Assembly (NCBI GenBank): GCA_902611145.1
Contig: CACLYO010000006.1
Span: 1 to 64,000 of the forward strand
DNA from: an uncultured Pelagibacteraceae bacterium
GTDB taxonomy: Bacteria > Pseudomonadota > Alphaproteobacteria > Pelagibacterales > Pelagibacteraceae
Reading direction: 5' to 3'
Length of the DNA: 64,000 nt
Part shown: piece after piece, positions 57,049 to 64,000 of the stretch
Layout of the letters: every line of letters starts with the position of its first letter
Position numbering within the stretch: position 1 is the first letter of the stretch
Program-made: the position numbers and the translations under genes
The notes under the pieces: model-generated
The model's database searches: none
Told to the model about the DNA's origin: nothing
What the model saw: the letters and a program-made list of their open reading frames with translations, nothing else

Positions 57049-57735
57049 ATGGATAGTATAAATAAAATAAAGTCCATAACTCTTTGGATTTTTGTCATCC
57101 CTTTTTTTGCAATAAATGCATGTTTAATTTTAATCACTCAATTTCATGGGTTGTTTGACCAAGAACATGTAATTTTAAATACAATTCCATATATCGATGG
57201 TGGAACCTCAATAAGCAGAACTGCAAGAGTTTTTCCAACATACTTAATTTTTAAACCTGCAATGTTTTTAACTTCTTATCTGTTAGTTAAATATTGGATT
57301 TATAATAAAAATATTATTTTGTCATTTGACCCCGGAAATAAAAATATTAAAAAAATATTAATATTTGGTATTGGTTCTGCGGTTCTACTTACTGTACATT
57401 CGATATTTTTAGGAATTAAATTTGATTATGATTTGTATAAATTATTTAGAAGAGTTGTAATGTTATTATTTATTGTATCAGAAGTAATTGCGCAAACTTA
57501 TTTAGTAATAACTTTATATAAAATAAAAAATAAAATAATTGACAAAATAAATTTTAAATTTTTAAAATTAAAAAGAATACTTGTAACTACTCTTATTATT
57601 GTTGCAATTATTGCTATTCCAATAATTAGTATGCCAGGTAACAAGTTTTTAAAACATGCGCTCGAATGGGATTACTTTGTAGCAGTAATTAGTTTTTATT
57701 TATTAACCTTTTTTATGTGGAAAAAACAAAGTTAA
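57049..57735 (+). CDS. Frag1/DRAM/Sfk1-like membrane protein
   Basis: A 228-residue protein with six membrane helices. [22 protein letters not shown] after helix 1 and [20 protein letters not shown] before the C-terminus match the layout of the Frag1/DRAM/Sfk1 family (PGAP2-like), in which the PYI(S/D)..G and the A(L/I)(F/L)E(W/Y) segments are conserved. Function in bacteria is unknown. Its stop overlaps the convergent mnmA gene by 4 nt. Confidence 0.6.
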   Translation: MDSINKIKSITLWIFVIPFFAINACLILITQFHGLFDQEHVILNTIPYIDGGTSISRTARVFPTYLIFKPAMFLTSYLLVKYWIYNKNIILSFDPGNKNIKKILIFGIGSAVLLTVHSIFLGIKFDYDLYKLFRRVVMLLFIVSEVIAQTYLVITLYKIKNKIIDKINFKFLKLKRILVTTLIIVAIIAIPIISMPGNKFLKHALEWDYFVAVISFYLLTFFMWKKQS

Positions 57736-58850
57736 TTTTTTGCTATCCAGCCACCACCAAGGACTTTATCTCCATTTTTATCTTTTGAATAAAATACACA
57801 TGCTTGGCCTGGCGAAATACCATACTCTTCTTCAAGAAGACTTAGTTTAGCTTTTCCATTTTCTAAATTTAATTTTGACTTTAACAATCTTCCAGTAGAT
57901 CTTACTTTTACAAAAATCTCATTATCAAATATTTTTTTATCTGATAATAAATTTATGTCTTTTAAAATAATTTCTTTTTTTATTAATTCTTTTTTGGATC
58001 CAACAATGATTTCATTTAAATCTGGGTTTATGTCTACCACATACAAAGGATTGCTTGCAGCAATTTTTATTCCTTTTCTTTGTCCTATAGTAAAATTAAC
58101 AATTCCATCATGTACACCAACAACTTTACCTTGAGTATTTTTGATATTACCTTTTTTAAAAGCATCTGGTCTAAGTTTTTGAATTACAGAAACATAATCG
58201 CCGTTTGGTACGAAACAAATATCTTGACTATCTGGTTTTTCCGCTACATTTAATTCTAATTTTTTTGCAATTTTTCTTGTTTCCGATTTCAACATGCCCC
58301 CAAGAGGAAATCTTAAATAATTTAACTGTTCTCTTGTTGTGCTAAATAGAAAATAACTTTGATCTCGATTTTCATCAATTGCTCTATACATATCTGTCAT
58401 ATTATTATTTGTAACACTTTTCACATAGTGTCCTGTAACAAGAGCATCTGCATTTAATTTTTTAGACTCTTCAAATAGATCATTAAATTTCACTGTTTTG
58501 TTACATTGCACACATGGTATTGGTGTTTCACCTTTTAAATAACTTTCAACAAAATTATTTATTACTCCTTCTTTAAATTTATTTTGATAATAAAAAATTT
58601 TATGTTCTATATCTAATTTTTGGGCAACTCGTTTTGCATCCATTATATCTTGTCCTGCACAACATTGTTTTGAATGTGCAGTTTCTTTACTATCATCGTA
58701 AAGTTTTAGCGTTATACCTATAACTTTATAGCCTTCTTTTTTCATCATGCCTGCTACTGTTGAAGAATCAACTCCGCCGGACATTGCAACTACCACTAAT
58801 GTGTCTTTTGGTTTTTTATTTAAACCTATAGAATTTTTTTTTATTGTCAT
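57732..58850 (-). CDS. mnmA: tRNA-specific 2-thiouridylase
   Basis: Thiolates uridine 34 of tRNA-Lys, -Glu and -Gln. The PP-loop motif SGGVDSS is at 24-30, the first catalytic cysteine lies in [11 protein letters not shown], the tRNA-binding GHYVKS segment follows, and [14 protein letters not shown] holds the second cysteine. [12 protein letters not shown] and SPGQACVFY are C-terminal signatures. 372 residues is typical. Single gene with the DUF3553 gene divergent by 42 bp. Confidence 0.96.
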   Translation of the reverse strand: MTIKKNSIGLNKKPKDTLVVVAMSGGVDSSTVAGMMKKEGYKVIGITLKLYDDSKETAHSKQCCAGQDIMDAKRVAQKLDIEHKIFYYQNKFKEGVINNFVESYLKGETPIPCVQCNKTVKFNDLFEESKKLNADALVTGHYVKSVTNNNMTDMYRAIDENRDQSYFLFSTTREQLNYLRFPLGGMLKSETRKIAKKLELNVAEKPDSQDICFVPNGDYVSVIQKLRPDAFKKGNIKNTQGKVVGVHDGIVNFTIGQRKGIKIAASNPLYVVDINPDLNEIIVGSKKELIKKEIILKDINLLSDKKIFDNEIFVKVRSTGRLLKSKLNLENGKAKLSLLEEEYGISPGQACVFYSKDKNGDKVLGGGWIAKN

Positions 58851-58892
58851 ATTATTGGTATTTATACTGATTTCTAATATAAATTAAATTAA

Positions 58893-59066
58893 ATGATTTT
58901 AGATTTTGAGCCAGGGGATAGAGTAATTAATCCATTAAATAAAGATTGGGGTATGGGCCAAGTACAATCAATAATCGATGGAAAAGTTACAGTAAATTTC
59001 GAAAATGTTGGAAAAAAAGTAATAAATATAAATAATGTAAATCTAGAAAAGATAAACAATGGATAA
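58893..59066 (+). CDS. DUF3553 family small protein (57 aa)
   Basis: A 57-residue SH3-like small protein starting MILDFEPGDRVINPLNKDWG, followed by MGQVQSIIDGKVTVNFENVG and KKVININNVNLEKI. This is the DUF3553 pattern (F.PG..V.hP....WG.G.VQS....KvTVnFe.aGk). Similar short domains occur at the C-terminus of UvrD/PcrA-type helicases and on RNA polymerase-binding proteins. It overlaps the cysQ-like gene by 8 nt, so both are probably translated together. Confidence 0.8.
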   Translation: MILDFEPGDRVINPLNKDWGMGQVQSIIDGKVTVNFENVGKKVININNVNLEKINNG

Positions 59067-59832
59067 TGATCAACTAAAAAAAATCAACTATACTTTAATT
59101 GATACATTTTTAATAGCTGGGGATAGATCTATTGAACTTAGGAAAGCAGGTCTAAAAAAAGAAATTAAATCTGACAATACCCCTGTTACTAATGGAGATA
59201 TTGAAGTCAACAATATATTAACAGAAAAAATTAAAAATATTACTTCTGATATACCAATTGTCTCAGAAGAAAGTTCCAATAATAAGTCTAATAATAATTT
59301 AAATGATTTTTGGCTTATTGATCCAATAGATGGAACGCATAACTATATAAATAACAAAGATGAATTTACATTAAACGCAAGTTTAATAATTAATAAAAAA
59401 CCAAAATTAGGAATTATCTACGCGCCAGCAAAAAAAAGATTATTTTATACTTATGGGAGTGGATCTAGTTTTGAATTAATTAATAATAAAGAAATTAAAA
59501 TAACATGTGAAAAAAAAACAAAAATTAATCAAATTAAAGCAGTATCTTATTCAGAAAAATTAAAACCTTTAATTGCAGATTTTCATAATAAATTTGGAGT
59601 AACTGATTATCAAAAAATGAAGAGTTCACTAAAATTTTGTGTCATAGCAACAGGAGAGTTTGATCTATATGTTGCTGAACCAAGAGCTTCTGAGTGGGAC
59701 ATTGCGGCAGGTCATGCAATATTAGAAAATGCTGGTGGAATTATTACAGATTTTGAAAATAATGAAATTTTATATGGAAAAAAAGATTTTAAAAACCCAG
59801 GGTTAATTCTTAAAAGATCTAATAATTTATAA
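59059..59832 (+). CDS. cysQ: 3'(2'),5'-bisphosphate nucleotidase / inositol monophosphatase family (CysQ-like)
   Basis: A 257-residue Mg-dependent phosphatase. Metal-binding motifs are VSEES (about 72-76), WLIDPIDGTHNYI (about 90-102) and SEWDIAAGHAILENAGG near 214. The family removes the 3'-phosphate from PAP or dephosphorylates inositol phosphates; the EFTLNASLI strand and the overall length fit CysQ. PAP turnover would suit a cell with sulfur metabolism, but specificity cannot be told from sequence. It overlaps the next small gene (TAATG). Confidence 0.82.
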   Translation: MDNDQLKKINYTLIDTFLIAGDRSIELRKAGLKKEIKSDNTPVTNGDIEVNNILTEKIKNITSDIPIVSEESSNNKSNNNLNDFWLIDPIDGTHNYINNKDEFTLNASLIINKKPKLGIIYAPAKKRLFYTYGSGSSFELINNKEIKITCEKKTKINQIKAVSYSEKLKPLIADFHNKFGVTDYQKMKSSLKFCVIATGEFDLYVAEPRASEWDIAAGHAILENAGGIITDFENNEILYGKKDFKNPGLILKRSNNL

Positions 59833-59975
59833 TGAGTGAACAGTTAAGAATAATATTAATAATTATTGTGTCTGTTTCAATTTTTGGTTTGCTAGTCTTT
59901 GTTTTTGTTAAAAACTACATTAGAAAAAAAATTGAATATTATTTAGAAAAAAAAAATAAGAATAAAAAATTATAA
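59832..59975 (+). CDS. Small membrane protein (47 aa)
   Basis: The ATG overlaps the stop codon of the cysQ-like gene. The product has one membrane helix (IILIIIVSVSIFGLLVFVFV) and a highly basic tail (RKKIEYYLEKKNKNKKL), so it is probably an inner membrane protein with the tail in the cytosol. No family recognised. Its 3' end overlaps the convergent recX gene by 6 nt. Confidence 0.55.
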   Translation: MSEQLRIILIIIVSVSIFGLLVFVFVKNYIRKKIEYYLEKKNKNKKL

Positions 59976-60533
59976 TAAATTTATTATTTTTGAATATTCG
60001 CTAGAATCTAAATCCATTATTTTTTTTGAGGTTTCAAAATCAAATCCAGCTCTTGCCAAGACTCCTATATCTTTCTTGTAAAAAAGAGGTCTGTTACTAT
60101 CATTTCTTGCTGGGCCTATTCTTTTCTTTTTACAAATTTTAATTGCTGAAAAAAAATCTTGATCCTCATTTTTTTCTTTTATTTCTTCTATGGTATTCCT
60201 AACATATTTGTCACTAACCCCTTTTGATATTAGGTAACTTCTTATTTTATTAATAGAACTACCTCTTTTTATCAAGGTTTTAGCTTTAGATTTTGAATAA
60301 AATTGATCATTAATAAATTTAGAGTTTTCCAAATCTTTTAAAACAACATCAATTAAGTCAATAATATTTTTTTTATCAATATTTGGAATTTTCACCTTTA
60401 AATATTTTTTAAGCAGATAGGTCTTTAATTGCTGTTTTGAGGGTGCATATTTTTCAATATAATTAAAGGAAAAATTACGCATTTCATCAACTGTAACCTC
60501 AAGTGATTTTTTTTTATTTTTAATAGGAATCAT
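59970..60533 (-). CDS. recX: RecX family regulatory protein
   Basis: Three-helix-repeat protein that modulates RecA filaments. The 187 residues include the RecX hallmarks NFSFNYIEKYAPSKQQLKTYLLKK, FINDQFYSKSKAKTLIKRGSSINKIRSYLISKGV and IKICKKKRIGPAR. The recA gene is not in the window. The gene starts only 28 bp from the divergent ABA4-like gene. Confidence 0.8.
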   Translation of the reverse strand: MIPIKNKKKSLEVTVDEMRNFSFNYIEKYAPSKQQLKTYLLKKYLKVKIPNIDKKNIIDLIDVVLKDLENSKFINDQFYSKSKAKTLIKRGSSINKIRSYLISKGVSDKYVRNTIEEIKEKNEDQDFFSAIKICKKKRIGPARNDSNRPLFYKKDIGVLARAGFDFETSKKIMDLDSSEYSKIINLL

Positions 60534-60561
60534 TTAATAAACTAATATATTATATTTTTTT

Positions 60562-61035
60562 ATGATCGAGCAAATATATCAATTTTTTACTTTTGAAATG
60601 ATCTATCTATGGTTGAACATTGGAGTTTTGCCTTTTTGGTTTATTTTAATTTTTTTTTCTCAATCAAATATTAGCAGATATCTAGTTACTTCTATATTTC
60701 CTTATCTAATTTTTGGATCGGTCTATATTTATTTATTATTTTTGTTTTATAGAGCAGATTACAATTTTATAGATAATTTTAATCTTTATCTTGGCATGGA
60801 TAGTTTAAAAAAATTATTTAATGAAGATTCATTCTTAATTGCTTTTTGGTTACATTTTTTAGCAATAAATTTATTTTGTGGATCATGGATAGTAAAAGAT
60901 AGTCATAAATATTTTATGCCAAAAATATCAATTTTTTTCCCTTTAATAATTACTTATTTTATTGGTCCTTTAGGAATTGTTTTATACTGGTTTGTAAGAA
61001 TTTTCTTCGCAAAAAAAATTAACCTTTATGACTAA
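60562..61035 (+). CDS. ABA4-like membrane protein (DUF4281)
   Basis: A 157-residue four-helix membrane protein. WLNIGVLPFWFILIFFSQS, FWLHFLAINLFCGSWIVKDSHK and FIGPLGIVLYWFVR match the ABA4/DUF4281 family, named for a plant protein of neoxanthin synthesis, where W.H.(L/I)A.(D/N)LF.G.W is conserved. Its bacterial role is unknown. The stop overlaps the convergent rhodanese by 4 nt. Confidence 0.75.
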   Translation: MIEQIYQFFTFEMIYLWLNIGVLPFWFILIFFSQSNISRYLVTSIFPYLIFGSVYIYLLFLFYRADYNFIDNFNLYLGMDSLKKLFNEDSFLIAFWLHFLAINLFCGSWIVKDSHKYFMPKISIFFPLIITYFIGPLGIVLYWFVRIFFAKKINLYD

Positions 61036-61415
61036 GAAGTTTCAAAACCATTATTCTTCATAGCGGCAAAACCACCTTCAATATGAGAAACCTTTTCAAA
61101 ACCCATTTCTTTAAGCGTCTTAGCAGCTAAAGCTGATCTGCCGCCGGCAGCACAAAATAAGACTAGCTCTTTGTTTGGATCTAATTTTTCTTTTTGAGCA
61201 TAAGGACTATCTGGATGAACAGCAAACTCTAATAAACCTCTCGATATATGAAAAGAATTTTCGATTCTACCTTCTCTTTGTAATTCAACTGCATCTCTAA
61301 TATCTATTAAATTACATTTATTTTCGTTAGAAAGTTTTAATGCTTCTGCTGGGCTTATAGTTTTAATCTCTTTAAGTGCTTCTGAAATAAGAGTTTGTGA
61401 TGATTTAATTGGCAT
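61032..61415 (-). CDS. Rhodanese-like sulfurtransferase
   Basis: A single rhodanese domain of 127 residues. The catalytic Cys88 is in LFCAAGGRSALAA; the CH2A motif is LIDIRDAVELQREGRIENSFHISRG. Without signal peptide, so cytosolic. Proteins of this size serve as persulfide carriers or detoxify thiosulfate/cyanide; the partner is not known. Confidence 0.88.
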   Translation of the reverse strand: MPIKSSQTLISEALKEIKTISPAEALKLSNENKCNLIDIRDAVELQREGRIENSFHISRGLLEFAVHPDSPYAQKEKLDPNKELVLFCAAGGRSALAAKTLKEMGFEKVSHIEGGFAAMKNNGFETS

Positions 61416-61447
61416 AATATTGTAAAAACTTAATTATAAACAAAAAT

Positions 61448-62434
61448 ATGAAAAAAAACATACTAAAAAAAATATTTATTAAACTCTCAAAATTTCTTGG
61501 TTACGAGATAATAGATCAAAATACTTTTACATCACCAACCCTTGAAAAAAAATTAAATGACGATCTTTCAATAATAAATCAAAAATCTATCATTTTGCCA
61601 TTAGGAGAAGTTAAAATAACTAAAAAAGTTAATTCTATTTTAATTATTTTTAGATCAAATACAAATATTGAAATATGGGATCAGAATAAAAAAAGATTGT
61701 TTGAATTGCCAAAAATTGAATATACATTGAAATCACTAGGTTCACTTTTAAAAAGTATAAACTTTTGTAAACAAAAATATTCAAATATAAAATTTAAAAT
61801 AATAATTGTTGATGACAAGTCAAATAAGGAAAATTTAGATAAAATTAATAATATTATTAACAAACATCGATTGGATATAAATATAGTTTCTTTGGATCAT
61901 GAAAAATATAAAAATGTGATCAAAAAACAAAATAACGAAAATACATTCTCAAACTTAGCTAGTTTACTTTGTTGTTTCGAAATTGGAAAACAACAAACTG
62001 ATGATTTAGTTTTTTTTGTTGAAGATGACTATCTACATTTTGAACCGATGTTAGAAGAAATGGTTGCATCATATGAAAGAATAGCCTCTCAACTAAAAAA
62101 GGATATTTTTATGTGTCCTGCTGATTACCCCTATTTATATATGGATAATGAAAAAACTAATATTTTAATTGGAAATAAAAGACATTGGCGAACAATTAGC
62201 CGAACATTATGTACTTTTATGACTAGTAAATATTTATTAAATTATTATTGGAAAAATTTCTATGATACCTGTTTAGACAGAAATGATCCTTTTGAAAAAT
62301 ACATCAATGAGATTTACTTAAATGAATTTTGTATATCACCATTAAAAAGTCTTTCTTTACATATAACGAATGTGAATTCAAGTTATGGATTATCGCCATT
62401 TATAGACTACCAAAAACTGTGGGATGAAAACTAG
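61448..62434 (+). CDS. GT-A-like glycosyltransferase or related surface-glycan protein
   Basis: A 328-residue cytosolic protein. Residues about 60-180 look like a nucleotide-diphospho-sugar transferase core: IIIVDDKSNKENL, then LVFFVEDDYLHFEPM (a DDY acidic motif at the end of a strand, in place of the usual DxD). The C-terminal half has ILIGNKRHWRTISRTLCTFM and NEIYLNEFCISPL. No specific family assigned. It is alone on the plus strand, 33 bp from the divergent rhodanese. Confidence 0.55.
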   Translation: MKKNILKKIFIKLSKFLGYEIIDQNTFTSPTLEKKLNDDLSIINQKSIILPLGEVKITKKVNSILIIFRSNTNIEIWDQNKKRLFELPKIEYTLKSLGSLLKSINFCKQKYSNIKFKIIIVDDKSNKENLDKINNIINKHRLDINIVSLDHEKYKNVIKKQNNENTFSNLASLLCCFEIGKQQTDDLVFFVEDDYLHFEPMLEEMVASYERIASQLKKDIFMCPADYPYLYMDNEKTNILIGNKRHWRTISRTLCTFMTSKYLLNYYWKNFYDTCLDRNDPFEKYINEIYLNEFCISPLKSLSLHITNVNSSYGLSPFIDYQKLWDEN

Positions 62435-62445
62435 TTTAAATTTTT

Positions 62446-62501
62446 AAGGACCCTTTGTAACTTATGCTGTAACATTATGTAAGGAGCAACAAAGGATCCT
62501 T
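62446..62501 (-). repeat. Inverted repeat (13-bp arms) downstream of amtB
   Basis: AAGGACCCTTTGT at 62446-62458 pairs with ACAAAGGATCCTT at 62489-62501. The single imperfect position is an A-C mismatch in a plus-strand RNA but a G-U pair in a minus-strand RNA, so the structure fits a minus-strand transcript better. The loop is 30 nt. Confidence 0.45.
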
Positions 62502-62534
62502 TATTAACTCTAACTTAAAGTTAATCTTTTATTA

Positions 62535-62561
62535 AAGCCCCTTAATAAAATTAAGGGGCTT
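62535..62561 (-). terminator. Hairpin 3' of amtB
   Basis: A perfect 12-bp stem AAGCCCCTTAAT/ATTAAGGGGCTT with a 3-base loop, 33 bp after the amtB stop codon. On the minus strand the sequence after it is TAATAAAAG, without a long U-tract, so it may act as a weak terminator or 3'-end stabiliser. Confidence 0.6.
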
Positions 62562-62593
62562 ATCTAAACAACGAAGGGGAAGTTTAGAATTTT

Positions 62594-63895
62594 TTAGTCT
62601 CTTATAGCGTATGCAATCACGCCAGTTTCTGTAACGTCAGTTCCTTTTAGCTCAGCTTCTTTACTTAATCTGATACCCATAGTATTCTTCATGATCGTCC
62701 AAATGATATAAGCAGCAATAAATACAAAAACGTTTATTGAAATAATCCCAAGAAGTTGAGTTCCAAAATTTGCCGCAGGGTTAGTTATTGGTACTGCCAA
62801 TGTTCCCCAGATACCTGCAAATAAGTGTGCTGGTATAGCACCAACTACATCATCTATTTGCATTGAAAATAATAATTTTGTTCCCCACACGACAATCATT
62901 CCACCTACAGCACCAATTAATATTGCTACAATTGGCGTTGGCATTAACGGTTCAGCTGTTATTGCAACTAATCCACCGATTGCACCATTTAACATTTGAA
63001 GAACATCTGTTTTTCCTGCCATTAGCCTTGTTAAGACTGCTGCTGCCAATACACCTCCGCAAGCTGCAAGATTAGTATTGATAAAAATTTTGGAAACCGC
63101 CACTGCATCAGTAAATGTTCCCATCGCAAGTTGAGATCCACCATTAAAACCGAACCAACCTAACCATAAAACAAATACTCCTAATGTTACTAATGGTATA
63201 GATGACGCTGCAAATGGTTTTACAGGTGCTGGTTCTCCTTTTTTATTAAATCTGCCTAATCTTGGTCCAAGCAGAATTGCTCCTGCTAAAGCTGCAGAAC
63301 CACCAGTCGAGTGAACAAGTGTTGATCCAGCAAAATCAGAAAAGCCCTTAGCAGCTAACCAGCCACCACCCCACTGCCATCCCATTTGGATTGGGTAAAT
63401 AATACCCGTTAAGATAGCTGCAAATAAAAAGAACGGCCATAATTTAATTCTTTCAGCTAAAGTTCCTGAAACAATAGATACTGTAGTTGCACAAAATACC
63501 ATTTGAAAATACCAATCCGAACCATCTGCATATCCTGTTTCTAATTTACTACCATCCGACCATGGAAGAAATTTACCAATATATCCACCTTCCGGTATCC
63601 CATAAGCAAGATTATAACCTACTAGCCAAAACATTATTCCTGCAATCGAATATAAACCTATATTTTTTGCACAAATTACAGATACACTTTTTGATGTAAC
63701 CATTCCTGATTCTAGCATCGCAAATCCTGCAGCCATAAACATAACTAAAAAACCGCATACTAAGAATAGAAATGTATTGAAAATAAATCCAACTTCAGCA
63801 GAAACAGTTGTATCTGCTACCCCGGCACTGCTCATATTAAGCAAAAAGATTAGAGCAAAAGATGGAGTTATAAGTTTTTTTAATAATTTAATCAT
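62594..63895 (-). CDS. amtB: Ammonium transporter (Amt family)
   Basis: Membrane ammonium channel/transporter, 433 residues. A signal-like first helix (LITPSFALIFLLNMSSAGVA) precedes the 11 helices, as in E. coli AmtB. The first pore His is in AGSTLVHSTGGSAALAGA and the second in IPAHLFAGIWGTLAV; WYFQMVFCATTVSIVSGTLAERIK is the conserved third helix region. The cytosolic tail ends with GTDVTETGVIAYAIRD. Regulated by nitrogen status in most bacteria; the upstream gene (often glnK) is beyond the edge. A good Shine-Dalgarno (AAGGGAG) precedes the ATG. Confidence 0.95.
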   Translation of the reverse strand: MIKLLKKLITPSFALIFLLNMSSAGVADTTVSAEVGFIFNTFLFLVCGFLVMFMAAGFAMLESGMVTSKSVSVICAKNIGLYSIAGIMFWLVGYNLAYGIPEGGYIGKFLPWSDGSKLETGYADGSDWYFQMVFCATTVSIVSGTLAERIKLWPFFLFAAILTGIIYPIQMGWQWGGGWLAAKGFSDFAGSTLVHSTGGSAALAGAILLGPRLGRFNKKGEPAPVKPFAASSIPLVTLGVFVLWLGWFGFNGGSQLAMGTFTDAVAVSKIFINTNLAACGGVLAAAVLTRLMAGKTDVLQMLNGAIGGLVAITAEPLMPTPIVAILIGAVGGMIVVWGTKLLFSMQIDDVVGAIPAHLFAGIWGTLAVPITNPAANFGTQLLGIISINVFVFIAAYIIWTIMKNTMGIRLSKEAELKGTDVTETGVIAYAIRD

Positions 63896-64000
63896 TTTTA
63901 TCTCCCTTGAAATTAATTAAGTCTTTCTTTTAATTTGAAAAAAAAAAATAACTAACGTTAATGATTAAAATTAGGTATGCTGATTTTGCATATAGCAACA

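Overview
This window looks like a chromosomal piece of a SAR11-clade alphaproteobacterium (Candidatus Pelagibacter type). The basis is the strongly A+T-rich composition, the very compact layout with 0-11 nt gaps and many 1-8 nt overlaps, the lysine/asparagine/isoleucine-rich proteins, the alphaproteobacterial order nuoA-N/birA/coaX/rnj, and the aprBA(M) genes known from this clade. The species assignment is inference. No gap longer than about 160 bases lacks a gene. No insertion sequence, prophage, CRISPR array or rRNA operon was seen.

Layout. 1-15288 (minus): start of an RNase J gene, coaX, a minimal birA and a complete 14-gene respiratory complex I operon (nuoA to nuoN) without inserted genes. 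15366-15545: a perfect 7-1-7 palindrome of Fur-box form and tRNA-Asp/tRNA-Val. 15601-23087 (minus): a TPR/glycosyltransferase-like protein and the protein quality-control block lon, clpX, clpP, tig, with tRNA-Leu only 7 nt upstream of tig. 23159-25931: small housekeeping genes (DUF1289, Fe-S uracil-DNA glycosylase, YbgC thioesterase, DUF3047) and several very small membrane or secreted proteins. 25921-31267 (minus): a TRAP transporter (dctP, dctQ, dctM) followed by an NCS1-type permease and a short-chain dehydrogenase; two hairpins separate dctP from dctQM. 31402-36305 (plus): GMC oxidoreductase, TerC-like protein, SDR, M23 peptidase-like protein and a creatinase-like M24 protein.

36300-43281 is a glycan island: epimerase, two GT2 glycosyltransferases, a radical SAM/SPASM enzyme, a zinc-finger C-methyltransferase, an FkbM methyltransferase and a polytopic GT-C-like protein. 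43285-51948 is an organosulfonate-to-sulfite module: Xsc and SuyAB release sulfite from sulfoacetaldehyde and sulfolactate. The opposite-strand operon aprM-aprB-aprA-(116 aa)-(48 aa)-TauE/SafE-thioredoxin can oxidise or export that sulfite. Two small proteins of this operon have no recognised function and are the best candidates for new biology.

52000-56877 (minus): metC, an MFS transporter and pabB-pabA-pabC (p-aminobenzoate synthesis), all overlapping. 56954-62434: a 27-residue very basic peptide gene, a Frag1/DRAM-like membrane protein, mnmA, DUF3553, a cysQ-like phosphatase, a tiny membrane protein, recX, an ABA4-like membrane protein, a rhodanese and a glycosyltransferase-like protein. 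62594-63895 (minus): an ammonium transporter with two hairpins beyond its 3' end. The theme is streamlined carbon, nitrogen and sulfur scavenging joined to respiration, proteolysis and cell-surface synthesis.
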